Of a DNA stretch of 40,172 bases, positions 8,438-16,738 are shown in pieces (position 1 is the first letter of the stretch; the number at the start of each line of letters is the position of its first letter). Source of the DNA: JADJOY01 sp046331705 [NCBI: bacterium]. GTDB lineage: Bacteria > JADJOY01. The notes beneath the pieces were generated by a model. It was given only the letters and a program-made list of their open reading frames with translations, did not search any database and was not told the DNA's origin. The DNA lies in assembly GCA_046331705.1 (NCBI GenBank), contig JAXLQJ010000065.1, forward strand, positions 1 to 40,172. The letters are read 5' to 3'. A program made the position numbers and the translations under genes.

Positions 8438-9078
8438 GGGTCCAGCTCCGCGGAGAGCTGCACGAGATCCTCGGGAGTGTTGACGTTCGCGAAGCTCTCG
8501 AGGGTGGGGTCGAGCTCGCGGAGCTCGTCTTCGGCGACCCACCGCACGCGGACCGCCGCGAGCAGATCCTTGAGCCCACGCGGGCCGCTGGCGAGCACGT
8601 CTCGCGCCACGGGCGCGACACGCACCGCGTAGAGCGCCGCGAGCGTCTGCCGGCGCTCACCGACGATCGGAACCACCGCATCGACGCCGGCGCTCTTCGC
8701 CATCAGCGCGCCGATCAGCTCGGGCCGGATGCGCGGCATGTCGCAGCCGGCCAGGAACACCCACGGTTTCGGCGCGTGGGCAAGCGCGGTCACGAGGCCG
8801 CCCAGCGGTCCGCGCGCGCCACCATCGTCGGCGACGGCCGTCACGCCGAGCGCCGCGAGCCGCTCGGGCGCCGGGTCGATGGCGAAGACCGGATCGCAGG
8901 CACGCGCCAGCCGCTCGATCACCCACGCCGCCATCGAGCGACCGTCGGCCATCGCGAGCAGCGCCTTGTCGCGTCCCATGCGGCGGCTTCGCCCGCCGGT
9001 CAGCACCACCCCACACGGCACCAGCGGGCTCGAGGGAGCGAGGGATGGATCGAGGTCGGGCATGGGCGGCGCGCGCAT
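8434..9078 (-). CDS. mobA: Molybdenum cofactor guanylyltransferase MobA
   Basis: Adds GMP from GTP to molybdopterin to make the guanine dinucleotide cofactor used by DMSO-reductase-family enzymes. The 214-residue protein shows the nucleotidyltransferase loop LTGGRSRRMGRDKALL (around residues 26-41), GGARGPLGGL, the metal-binding AGCDMP and the late NVNTPEDL motif, all typical of MobA. Two start codons are possible, 9078 and 9063; the conserved fold begins after both and neither has a clear ribosome-binding site. It is divergent from the ntrB gene and coupled by GTGA overlap to the following glycosyltransferase. No molybdoenzyme gene occurs in the window. MobA-like enzymes of other pathways resemble it, but the motif set is the MobA one. 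Confidence 0.85.
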   Translation of the reverse strand: MRAPPMPDLDPSLAPSSPLVPCGVVLTGGRSRRMGRDKALLAMADGRSMAAWVIERLARACDPVFAIDPAPERLAALGVTAVADDGGARGPLGGLVTALAHAPKPWVFLAGCDMPRIRPELIGALMAKSAGVDAVVPIVGERRQTLAALYAVRVAPVARDVLASGPRGLKDLLAAVRVRWVAEDELRELDPTLESFANVNTPEDLVQLSAELDP

Positions 9079-9254
9079 CGCGACGGGGCACGGACGAGCC
9101 GAAGCCGAGCCCGAATCGAATTCGTTGGCAACCCCCGCGCGCGACGGGTGCGCCAGGACCGTTTATCAAGCGCGGAGCGTCGTGCCATCCTGCGACCTCA
9201 CCCGGCGCCAGGGCGCCAGGAGCGTGTGCCCGCATCGCGCGGGCTGGAATCCCG

Positions 9255-10409
9255 ATGAGGCGAGCGGCCACCGTCACCAAGCTCGGCAGCGCGCGGCGCG
9301 CCGCGCGGGCCGACTCCACCGCGGCCGAGGTGCTGGCCAACCTGGTGGAAGGCGTGGTGGTGATCGATCGGCAGTACCGCGTCGTGCAAATGAACCCCGC
9401 CGCCGAGCGCATCACGGGCCGATCGGAGGCACGCGTGGTGGGATCGAACCTCGCCGAGGCCGTGCCCCTGAATCCCGAGGTCGTGCGCTTGGCGCGGCGC
9501 TGTCTCGATACCGGCGGCAGCGCCGCCGACCGCACCGTGACCCTCGACCGCGCGCCCCGCGACCCGCTGCCCGTCGAGGTGCTCGCTTCGCCGTGGATCG
9601 ACGCCTCCGGTCTCTCCCGGGGCGCCGTGCTGGTGTTCATGGACCGCTCGCCGCGGGAGGTGATCGCCGAGGAGGTGCGGCGCGGCGACCGGCTCGCGAT
9701 GGCGGAGGCGCTCGGCGCTCGGCTCGCGCACGAGGTGCGCAATCCGCTGGGCGGGATCCAGGGGGCCGCCCAGCTCCTCGCCCGGCGCGCGGCGGGTCGG
9801 CGCGATCTCGAGGAATGCGTCGAGGTGATCGTGCGCGAGGTCGGGCGCCTCGACGTGCTGGTGGGCGCCGTGCTGGAGCTGGCGCGCGACGCGAGCGGAC
9901 CGCGCGAGCTGGTGAACGTTCACCTGCTGCTCGACGAGCTGATCCAGGTCACGCGCGCCGATCCGGCGACCTGCGGCGTCGAGGTGCGCTGCTCGTTCGA
10001 TCCGAGCCTGCCGGAGATCCGCGTCGACGTCCAGGCGTTCGCCCGGGTGTTCCGCAACCTGATGCGCAACGCCGCCGAGGCGCAGCGCGGCACCGGCGTG
10101 ATCGAGCTCGCCACGTCGTACGCCGCGGACTACAGCCGCGTGCTGCGCGAAGGAGCGTCGGCGCGGTTCGTGAAAATCGAGTTCCGCGACGACGGGCCGG
10201 GCATCCCGCCCGAGATCAAGGAACGAATCTTCACGCCGCTCTTCACCACCAAGTCCACCGGCACCGGGCTCGGGCTGGCGATCGCGCTCAAGATCGTGGA
10301 GGACCACGGCGGCTTCATGCGGGTGCTGCCGCGAGTGCCGCGCGGATCGATCTTCGAGGTCTACGTGCCGATCGAGGTGCCGCGCGAGCGTGGCGGAGAG
10401 CCGGCATGA
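9255..10409 (+). CDS. NtrB-type PAS sensor histidine kinase
   Basis: Soluble sensor kinase expected to phosphorylate the sigma-54 activator encoded next. The 384-residue protein has an N-terminal PAS domain (LANLVEGVVVIDRQYRVVQMNPAAERITG, about residues 25-55), no transmembrane segment, the phosphoacceptor H-box RLAHEVRNPLGGIQGAAQLL (about 155-175), the N-box RNLMRNAAEA, G1 DDGPGIP and the TTKSTGTGLGLAIALKIVEDHGG ATP lid. This arrangement is that of NtrB. The start at the ATG at 9255 gives a family-sized protein; the upstream reading frame is antisense to mobA and non-homologous in look. The stop overlaps the next start as ATGA. No glnA or ammonium transporter is nearby, so a nitrogen role is not shown; the signal is unknown. 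Confidence 0.9.
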   Translation: MRRAATVTKLGSARRAARADSTAAEVLANLVEGVVVIDRQYRVVQMNPAAERITGRSEARVVGSNLAEAVPLNPEVVRLARRCLDTGGSAADRTVTLDRAPRDPLPVEVLASPWIDASGLSRGAVLVFMDRSPREVIAEEVRRGDRLAMAEALGARLAHEVRNPLGGIQGAAQLLARRAAGRRDLEECVEVIVREVGRLDVLVGAVLELARDASGPRELVNVHLLLDELIQVTRADPATCGVEVRCSFDPSLPEIRVDVQAFARVFRNLMRNAAEAQRGTGVIELATSYAADYSRVLREGASARFVKIEFRDDGPGIPPEIKERIFTPLFTTKSTGTGLGLAIALKIVEDHGGFMRVLPRVPRGSIFEVYVPIEVPRERGGEPA

Positions 10410-11857
10410 CACGCCACGCGCTGGTGGTCGACGACGAGCCGGGCATCCGTTTCGCGCTGCGTGGCCTCCTCGAGGAGCGCGGCTTCCACGTCGACGAGGC
10501 GGCTTCGGGCGAGCGGGCGCTCGAGGCGCTGGCGCAGCTCGACTACGACGTGGCGTTCGTCGACATCGTGATGTCCGGGATGAGCGGGATGGACGTTCTC
10601 GATCGCGTGCGCGCCGCCGGCAGCGAGACGCCGATGATCGTGATGACGGCGCAAGACACCATGCGCAACGCCGTCGAAGCCATGAAGCGAGGCGCCTTCG
10701 ATTACGTGACCAAGCCCTTCGATCTCGCCGAGATCGAGGTGATCGCGGAGCGCGCGCTCGAGATGCGCGGCATGCGGCGCACGGTCGAGCGGCTCAAGGG
10801 CCGCGAGCGCGACGCGCCGTCCCCGGAGATCACGCTGGTGGGGCGATCGCCGGTGATGCAGCAGCTCTTCAAGACCATCGGCCGCATCGCCGCCAGCGAC
10901 GCGACCGTGATGCTGGAAGGCGAATCGGGCACGGGCAAGGAGCTGATCGCCCACGCGATCCACAAGAACGGCTCGCGCGCCTCGGGCCCGTTCGTGCCGG
11001 TGAACTCGGCGGCGATCCCCGCCGAGCTTCTCGAGAGCGAGCTCTTCGGGCACTCGCGCGGCGCCTTCACCGGCGCCACCGACGCCCGGGCCGGCCGCTT
11101 CGAGGAAGCCGACGGCGGGACGCTCTTCCTCGACGAGATCGGCGAGATGTCGCTGCCGCTTCAGTCGAAGATCCTGCGCGTGCTCGAGGATCGTCGCATC
11201 CAGCGGGTCGGAGGCGGGCCGATCCGAGAGGTGAACGTCCGCGTGGTGGCCGCGACGCACCGCGACCTGGAGGCGGAGGTCGAGGCCGGTCGATTCCGGC
11301 GCGACCTCTTCTATCGCTTGGCGGTGGTGCGGGTGCGGGTCCCGCCGTTGCGCGAGCGTCTCGATGACTTGCCGCTGCTCGTCGAGCATTTCCTAGCGCG
11401 CCACGCGGTCGATGTGGGCGGCGCCACGCGAGCCGTGGATCGCGAGGTGATCGAGGCCATGCGCCGCCACTCGTGGCCCGGCAACGTGCGCGAGCTCGAG
11501 AACGCGGTGCGGCGCGCGCTGTTGCTGGGGGCGGCGCCGGTGCTGCGCCTGGTCGATTTCCCCGAGCTGGGGCGCGGCGCTCCCACCGCGAGCGCGCCGC
11601 CCGACGGCGCCAAGCTCGAGCAGCTCGCGCGCGCGGCGATCGCCGCCGAGCTCGACGCGGGCGTCTCGCGCTGGGGCACGCTGCACCGCGACGTGCTCGA
11701 CCAGATCGAGCGACCGCTGGTGGAATTGATCTTGGAGCGAACCGGGGGTAATCAGCTCAAGGCGGCCGATTGGCTCGGGATCAATCGCAACACGCTGCGC
11801 AAGAAGATCCGCTTGCTCAAGGTCGTGCTGGACCGCGCGGGCGGTGCCGGCGGATGA
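10406..11857 (+). CDS. NtrC-family sigma-54-dependent response regulator
   Basis: Activates sigma-54 promoters after phosphorylation by the coupled kinase. The 483-residue product contains a receiver domain (VVDDEPGIRF; phosphoacceptor Asp in VAFVDIVMSGMSGMD; VMTAQD; Lys in YVTKPFDLAEI), an AAA+ domain with Walker A GESGTGKE, the sigma-54 contact loop GAFTGA, Walker B GGTLFLDEIGEM, and arginine-finger region RRDLFYRL, then a Fis-type helix-turn-helix (GGNQLKAADWLGINRNTLRKKI, about residues 448-470). All key residues are intact. It starts at the ATG at 10406 overlapping the kinase stop. A small hairpin follows the stop at 11861-11879, then thiE. Target promoters were not identified in the window. 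Confidence 0.92.
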   Translation: MTRHALVVDDEPGIRFALRGLLEERGFHVDEAASGERALEALAQLDYDVAFVDIVMSGMSGMDVLDRVRAAGSETPMIVMTAQDTMRNAVEAMKRGAFDYVTKPFDLAEIEVIAERALEMRGMRRTVERLKGRERDAPSPEITLVGRSPVMQQLFKTIGRIAASDATVMLEGESGTGKELIAHAIHKNGSRASGPFVPVNSAAIPAELLESELFGHSRGAFTGATDARAGRFEEADGGTLFLDEIGEMSLPLQSKILRVLEDRRIQRVGGGPIREVNVRVVAATHRDLEAEVEAGRFRRDLFYRLAVVRVRVPPLRERLDDLPLLVEHFLARHAVDVGGATRAVDREVIEAMRRHSWPGNVRELENAVRRALLLGAAPVLRLVDFPELGRGAPTASAPPDGAKLEQLARAAIAAELDAGVSRWGTLHRDVLDQIERPLVELILERTGGNQLKAADWLGINRNTLRKKIRLLKVVLDRAGGAGG

Positions 11858-11860
11858 TCT

Positions 11861-11879
11861 CGCCGGTGCGTGCCCGGCG
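11861..11879 (+). terminator. Small hairpin after ntrC-type gene
   Basis: CGCCGG (11861-11866) and CCGGCG (11874-11879) form a six-base-pair stem with a seven-base loop just after the stop codon. There is no T-run, so it may only be partial terminator or RNA stabiliser before thiE. Confidence 0.25.
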
Positions 11880-11924
11880 GACGACGGGCGGCGGCGCTGG
11901 GCGTGAACGGGGGGCGAGGCTTCG

Positions 11925-12581
11925 ATGACGATTCACGACCTGCTGCGCGGTGTGTACGTCATCGTCGACAACTCGTTGGTGCCCGAGCGCTCGCACGAGG
12001 AGCTCGCGCAAGCGGCGCTCGACGCGGGCGCGCGCGTGCTTCAGCTACGCGCCAAGACGCTGCCGCGTCGCGAGGTGGTGGAGGTGGGGCGCCGCATCCG
12101 CGAGCTCACGCGGCGCGTGGGCGCGCTCTTCATCCTCAACGACCTGGTCGACGTGGCCCTGCTGCTCGATGCCGACGGTGTGCACCTCGGGCAAGGCGAT
12201 TTCCAGCTCAGCGTGGCGCGGCGAATCGTGGGCTACCGGCTCATCATCGGCATCTCGACCCACGATCGCGAGCAGGCGCAGGCGGCGGCGAAGGGCGGGG
12301 CCGACTACATCGGCTTCGGGCCGGTGTTCCCGACGGACAGCAAGCAGAGTGGCTACGCGCCCACGGGCATCGATGCATTGCGGGACGTGGCGGAGCTGGT
12401 GCGCCCGCCGGTGGTCGCCATCGGCGGCCTCAACGCGGCGCGCTTCACCGCCGTGCTGGATGCAGGCGCGACGGCGGGGGCGTTCCTCTCGGCGATCTGC
12501 GCCGCCGACGACGTGCGCGGTGCCACCGAGGAGCTCGTGAGCCTGCACCGCCGCCGCGCGCCGCAAGAAGTGCTGCGCTGA
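11925..12581 (+). CDS. thiE: Thiamine-phosphate synthase ThiE
   Basis: Joins hydroxymethylpyrimidine diphosphate and thiazole phosphate to give thiamine monophosphate. The 218-residue TIM-barrel protein carries the family motifs VLQLRAK (near residue 39), ILNDLVDVALLLDADGVHLGQGD (about 70-92, pyrophosphate and Mg site), IIGISTHD, GADYIGFGPVFPT and VVAIGGLNAARF. Length is normal. A GGCGAGG-rich stretch lies just before the ATG. The 67-base gap from the preceding regulator gene holds no recognisable TPP riboswitch (no CTGAGA-type element), so control by thiamine is not evident here. The next gene, thiD, supplies its pyrimidine substrate. Confidence 0.93.
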   Translation: MTIHDLLRGVYVIVDNSLVPERSHEELAQAALDAGARVLQLRAKTLPRREVVEVGRRIRELTRRVGALFILNDLVDVALLLDADGVHLGQGDFQLSVARRIVGYRLIIGISTHDREQAQAAAKGGADYIGFGPVFPTDSKQSGYAPTGIDALRDVAELVRPPVVAIGGLNAARFTAVLDAGATAGAFLSAICAADDVRGATEELVSLHRRRAPQEVLR

Positions 12582-12669
12582 TGCGGGCGCTGGCGAGGCT
12601 GGGGCACGGCGGCGCCGGCCGGGTCGTGAGCGGTCCGCGGCGCGCCCGCGACGCGACGCGATCGGCGAG

Positions 12670-13440
12670 ATGACCCCTCGGGTGCTGCTGGTCGCTGGTC
12701 TCGATCCGACCGGCGGAGCGGGGGTCACGGCCGATCTCGCCGTGCTGCGACGGGCGAGCGTGGCCGGGGTCGTGGCGGTCACGGCGGTCACGGTTCAGGA
12801 CGCGAGCGGAGTCCAGAGCACCGTGGCGATGTCGGGCTCGGTCGTGGCCACGACGATCCGGACGCTCGCGCGCCAGGCTCCGATCGATGCGATCAAGATC
12901 GGCATGCTCGCCACCCGCGAGATCGTGGAATCGGTGGCGGACTGCCTGCGCGAGATCTCGCACGGCCCGGTGGTGCTCGATCCGTTGATCGCGTCGGGCA
13001 CCGGCGTCCCGTTGCTCGAGGGCAGAGCGCTCGACGCGCTCGTCGCGCGGCTCGTTCCCGAGGCCGACGTGCTCACACCCAACGTGCCGGAGGTGGAGCG
13101 CCTGACGGGCCGTGCTGCTGCGAGTTGCGAGGGCGAGCTGGCCGCCGCTCGCTGGCTCCGTGAGCGCGGGGCGCGCGCGGTGTTGCTCAAAGGCGGGCAT
13201 CGCGAAGGGGAGCCCGACGATCTGTGGGTGGATGTGGCGCGCACGATCCGATTGCCGGGTCGACGCATCGGCGAGGGGCGCATCCACGGCGCCGGCTGTG
13301 CGCTCGCTTCGTGGATCGCCGCCGGACTGGCGCTCGGGCTCGACGGGCTGGCGGCCGCGCGCCGCGCCAAGGCCGAGGTGGCGGCGGCGATCGAATGCGC
13401 CGAGGTCCAACCGAACGGCGTCCGCTACCTGCGCTGGTGA
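12670..13440 (+). CDS. thiD: Hydroxymethylpyrimidine/phosphomethylpyrimidine kinase ThiD
   Basis: Phosphorylates hydroxymethylpyrimidine twice for thiamine synthesis. The 256-residue ribokinase-fold protein has the N-terminal substrate loop AGLDPTGGAGVTADL (residues 9-23), TAVTVQ, the IKIGML segment, DPLIASGTG, LTPNVPEVERLTG, VLLKGGH and the anion-hole/catalytic motif HGAGCALASWIAAGLALG near residue 215. The usual motif reads HGTGC; the Thr is Ala here, while the catalytic Cys remains, a tolerable change in this fold. It follows thiE after 88 bases that contain no gene. The pair makes a small thiamine unit downstream of the NtrB/NtrC genes and ends at a convergent hairpin (13528-13553). Confidence 0.92.
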   Translation: MTPRVLLVAGLDPTGGAGVTADLAVLRRASVAGVVAVTAVTVQDASGVQSTVAMSGSVVATTIRTLARQAPIDAIKIGMLATREIVESVADCLREISHGPVVLDPLIASGTGVPLLEGRALDALVARLVPEADVLTPNVPEVERLTGRAAASCEGELAAARWLRERGARAVLLKGGHREGEPDDLWVDVARTIRLPGRRIGEGRIHGAGCALASWIAAGLALGLDGLAAARRAKAEVAAAIECAEVQPNGVRYLRW

Positions 13441-13527
13441 AGTCCGTGCTCACGCGGCGCGTGGCGCCGGTGAGCCGCGCGCACGGCTGCGGATTCAGGC
13501 GCCCGGCGGAACCGTCGCGGTGGCCGC

Positions 13528-13553
13528 CGGCGGGGGCTCACGCGCCCCCGCCG
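13528..13553. terminator. Convergent hairpin between thiD and the coiled-coil gene
   Basis: CGGCGGGGGC (13528-13537) and GCCCCCGCCG (13544-13553) form a perfect ten-base-pair stem with a six-base loop. It lies in a 141-base gap between converging genes and lacks a T-run on either side, so it fits a bidirectional or Rho-assisted terminator rather than a classical one. Confidence 0.5.
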
Positions 13554-13581
13554 AGAAGCCGCGATCCGCTGCGACCTGGGA

Positions 13582-15798
13582 TTACGGCGCGACCTGGAAT
13601 CGCAGCGCGCGCCGGTCCTCGCTTTCGCCCACCTTGAGCGTGCTCATCAACGTGTAGCTACCCACGGCGAGGTTGCTCGGCAGCGCCGATTCGAGCGTGG
13701 CCGAGAAGGCACCATTTTGCGGTCCGAGCTTTCGCGAGACCGACAAGAAATCCACGGCGCTGCCGTTGGGGTCGAGCACCTGCAGGGTGATCGAGCGCGG
13801 CTCGTCGGCCGACGCGTCCTGGATCTTGTACTTGAGCGTCACGTAGAGCTTGTCGCCGAGACGGAAGCTCGATTGCTGGGCTTGCTGCGAGCCGTCGTTG
13901 TTGACGTTGACCTTCGTGATCCGCACCTCACGCCCGGCGGGCGACGGTGCGGCAACCTGCGGGATGGGTTCCGGAGCAGGGGCCGGCGCGGCCCGCGGCG
14001 GCTCGACGACGGGGGGAGCCGGCACCGGGGCGGGGACGGGCGCCAGCGCTTCCGAGGGCACCGACCGGGGCGCGGGCTCCGGCGTGACCGGGCGGGGCGG
14101 AGGCGTCACCACGGCGACGGGTGGCGCAGGCGGTACCGCTCGGCCCATGCGCTCGAGCTGACCCTCGAGCTGCTCGTTGCGCGACTCTGCGGCCGCGAGC
14201 TTGGCCTCGGTCTGGTGGAGCATCTGCTCCACGGCCTCGCGCACCATCTCGGCGACGCGCAGCTGCTTCTCGGCGTCGGTGCGGGTGGCGAGCTTTTCCT
14301 TGAACTCGGCCTCGAGATCCGTCTTCGACTTCTCGAGCGTGGTGATCTGGTTCTTGGCCGCCGCGAGCTCGTTCTGCAGCGCCAGGATCTCGTTGGTGGA
14401 GCGGCTGATTTCCTTGTTGGCGTCCTGCCCCTTGGACACGGCGTCCTTGAGGTTCTGGTTGGCCGCCATGGCGCTCTGCCGGAGCCCCTCGGCCTCGGAC
14501 TCGATCTGTTGCCGGGCGCGGTTGGCATCGGCGAGCTGAGCGTTGAGGGCTTCGACCTGCGTGAGCAGCGACGCCCGCTCCTTCTCGAACTGCGCACGGG
14601 AGGCGGCTGCCTGCTCGAGGTTGGCCGAGGTGCTCTTGGTCTCCTCGGCGCTGCGATTGAGCGCGGTCTTGAGCGACTCGTTCTCGGTCGCCAGACGCTT
14701 GGCCTCGGCGTCGGTGGCGGCGCGGGTCCGGGTGAGCTCGTCGAGCCGCGCGCGCATGGCGGTGTTCTCTTCGCTCACCCGCTTGATCTCGGCGCTCAAG
14801 CGCTCGTTCGTCTGCGCCAGCGATTGGCTGTCGCTCTGCAACCGATCGAGGTTGGCCTTGAGCGTTCCCGCCTGGTCGCTCGATGCGCGCACCTTGTCGG
14901 AGAGCAGCGCGCTCGAGCTCATCTCCTTGTCGAGCTTCGCCTGCAGGTCGGCGCGCTCGGCCTCGGCCCGCTTGAGGCGCGCGTCGAGGTCGGCGTTGGT
15001 GCCGGTCAGGTCCTGGATGCGCTGGCGAAGCTGCTGGTTCTCGCGGCCTTTCTCCGCCTGCGCAGGACCGAGGTCCGCGATTTGCTTCTCCGCTTGGGTG
15101 GCACGGGTGCTGGCGGCCTGGGCGTCGCGCTGCAAGCGATCACGCTCGGCCTTGACCGACTCGAGCTCGATCTTCTGCTGGTTGAGCAAGGTGGTGATCT
15201 GCTGGACCTGGTTCGACAGGTCCTGGCGCTCGCGGAGCAAGCGCTCGCGCTCGCTGCTCGTGGCCTGGCCGGAGACCTTGGCGTCGAGGGCGGCGCGTTG
15301 CGCGTCGGCGATCGCCTGCTTGGCGGCATCCACTTCCTGACGGGACTGGTCGGTGCGGCGCTTGAGCTCCGCCGCGTCGCGGGCCATCCGGTCGATCTCG
15401 GCCTGCGCGCTCGCCTTTTCCGTCTGGAGCTGGCTCACGCGTGACTCGAGCTCGGCCTTCTCGTTGACCACCGCGACCATCTTCTCGACCAGCTTCTCCT
15501 TGTCCTGGCGGGCGTCGCGCTCGCGCGCCAGGAGCTGCTCGCGCTCGGTCTTGAGCGCTTCGGCGTCGCGCGAAGCGGCGCTGAGCTGGCTTTGCAGGTC
15601 GCGGAGTTGCGCCTGCGCCTTCATGAACTCCTGAACCAGGAGCTCGTGGTCGCTGGAGCGAATCACGTCCTCCGAGCTCGCGCCCGACTTGCTCGGGGCC
15701 GGCGTGCTCTTGCTTTGCGCGAACGCTGGAGCCAGGGGTGCGATACCGCTCGCGAGGAGCACGACGAGCACTGCCCTCGGCAGGGACGTGGGAAACAT
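13582..15798 (-). CDS. Large exported coiled-coil protein with proline-rich linker and C-terminal beta domain
   Basis: A 738-residue protein of unknown function, starting at the ATG at 15798 nine bases after GGGAGG. Residues 1-28 are a signal peptide (LPRAVLVVLLASGIAPLAPAFAQ, cleavage after AFA-Q likely). Residues about 50-560 are a nearly unbroken heptad-rich coiled coil dominated by Ala, Glu, Gln, Lys and Leu. A Pro/Ala/Val-rich linker follows (about 575-625), then a C-terminal beta-sandwich-like domain of about 105 residues beginning REVRITKVNVNND and containing GDKLYVTLKYKIQD and RRALRFQV. The layout suggests a periplasmic spacer or scaffold with a binding head. Smc-like ATPase motifs are absent. 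It could belong to an envelope-spanning or cell-shape assembly; nothing in the sequence decides this. Confidence 0.8.
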   Translation of the reverse strand: MFPTSLPRAVLVVLLASGIAPLAPAFAQSKSTPAPSKSGASSEDVIRSSDHELLVQEFMKAQAQLRDLQSQLSAASRDAEALKTEREQLLARERDARQDKEKLVEKMVAVVNEKAELESRVSQLQTEKASAQAEIDRMARDAAELKRRTDQSRQEVDAAKQAIADAQRAALDAKVSGQATSSERERLLRERQDLSNQVQQITTLLNQQKIELESVKAERDRLQRDAQAASTRATQAEKQIADLGPAQAEKGRENQQLRQRIQDLTGTNADLDARLKRAEAERADLQAKLDKEMSSSALLSDKVRASSDQAGTLKANLDRLQSDSQSLAQTNERLSAEIKRVSEENTAMRARLDELTRTRAATDAEAKRLATENESLKTALNRSAEETKSTSANLEQAAASRAQFEKERASLLTQVEALNAQLADANRARQQIESEAEGLRQSAMAANQNLKDAVSKGQDANKEISRSTNEILALQNELAAAKNQITTLEKSKTDLEAEFKEKLATRTDAEKQLRVAEMVREAVEQMLHQTEAKLAAAESRNEQLEGQLERMGRAVPPAPPVAVVTPPPRPVTPEPAPRSVPSEALAPVPAPVPAPPVVEPPRAAPAPAPEPIPQVAAPSPAGREVRITKVNVNNDGSQQAQQSSFRLGDKLYVTLKYKIQDASADEPRSITLQVLDPNGSAVDFLSVSRKLGPQNGAFSATLESALPSNLAVGSYTLMSTLKVGESEDRRALRFQVAP

Positions 15799-15862
15799 TC
15801 GTGGATCCTCCCTTCGTCTGCAGCCGCGAAAAACGGCGCAACGGGGGTCGAAATCGTCGAGG

Positions 15863-15892
15863 TCTATATCAGGGTTCCGTCGAAAGATGCAA
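15863..15892 (-). promoter_or_regulatory. Weak candidate promoter of the coiled-coil gene
   Basis: Minus-strand TTGCAT (15892-15887), an 18-base spacer and TATAGA (15868-15863) in a locally AT-rich patch. Transcription would start about 58 bases before the ATG. The -35 match is poor. Confidence 0.35.
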
Positions 15893-15964
15893 GGATTATC
15901 CGAGCTTTCGCCGTGTTCGCGACGAGAGCTCGAGCGCGCTCGGTGCGCCGCGCCGGGGCTCTTC

Positions 15965-16738
15965 TCAGGCTGGAAGCGTGGTACCGCAGTGGGGGCAAAA
16001 CCCCACGATCGGGTCGATGGGACGTGAGCAGCTCCGGCAATGCGACGGCGGCGCGCCGGCGCGACCGCTGCGGGGCGCCTCGGCGATCGAGAGGAGCAAA
16101 CCCTTCGCCGCCATGGCACGACGCAGCGCGGCGACGAACGCCTCCGGCAAGTCGCCGAGGATGAGCAGCTGCTGGTTGCGCGCGCGCAGTCGCGTGCGGC
16201 GGTCGAGGCTGCCGCTGGTCTCGATGCCCTCGATCGCCTCCAGCGCAAGCTTGAGGTCGCGTGCGCCCATCGCACGGTCGAGGACTCCGACCGGGGTGAA
16301 GGTCACCCGGCGGTTGGTGAGGTGGAGCATGCCGCTCTGGGTGATGAGGCGGCTGACGAAGAGATTCACGCGCGCCTCGGCGAGCACCTCTTCGCGGGGA
16401 CTGGCCTCGCCATCCGGGGTTCGGCTGAGCAGGGCGCGTAGCTCGCGCTCCAAGTTGTCGAAGTTGCGCCCGACGAATCGGAACGTCTTGATCGCCGTGC
16501 GCAAGGTGAGCTTCTTGGTGGCGTCGCCCTCGCTGCCGAGGCGCTGGATCTCGTCGACGGCGACCGTCACTCGCTCGGCGCCGACGGCACGATCGATCGT
16601 ACCGGTCGGCACGAACACCAGGCGTACGTTGGTGAGGTGCAGGATCCCGGTCTGGGCGAGCATCCGCGAGATGTAGTAAGTGGCCCTGACGCGCTCGATC
16701 TCGCGTTCGCTCGGCTCGAGAACGACGTCTGTGGCCAT
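15965..16738 (-). CDS. Tandem GRAM/PH-like protein with C-terminal zinc ribbon
   Basis: A 257-residue protein without signal peptide or membrane segment, so probably cytoplasmic. It has two clear internal repeats, residues about 19-104 and 122-210, aligned by ISRMLAQTGILHLTNVRL and VSRLITQSGMLHLTNRRV. This helix-free-start, G-x-L-x-L-T-N-x-R pattern is that of GRAM/PH-like beta domains, which in other proteins bind lipids or proteins. A C-terminal zinc ribbon has Cys234, Cys237, Cys248 and Cys251. Start at the ATG at 16738 follows a GGAGA, and a good promoter lies at 16799-16828. It is next to, but separately promoted from, the coiled-coil gene. Domain assignment is by pattern; molecular role unknown. 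Confidence 0.75.
   Translation of the reverse strand: MATDVVLEPSEREIERVRATYYISRMLAQTGILHLTNVRLVFVPTGTIDRAVGAERVTVAVDEIQRLGSEGDATKKLTLRTAIKTFRFVGRNFDNLERELRALLSRTPDGEASPREEVLAEARVNLFVSRLITQSGMLHLTNRRVTFTPVGVLDRAMGARDLKLALEAIEGIETSGSLDRRTRLRARNQQLLILGDLPEAFVAALRRAMAAKGLLLSIAEAPRSGRAGAPPSHCRSCSRPIDPIVGFCPHCGTTLPA

Noticed and set aside
8729-10405. Open frame continuous with the NtrC-type protein on the plus strand
   Set aside because: It overlaps mobA and the kinase out of frame, is compositionally noise, and the real NtrC start at 10406 overlaps the kinase stop.
11858-11924. Possible TPP riboswitch before thiE
   Set aside because: The 67-base gap is too short and lacks the conserved CTGAGA element.
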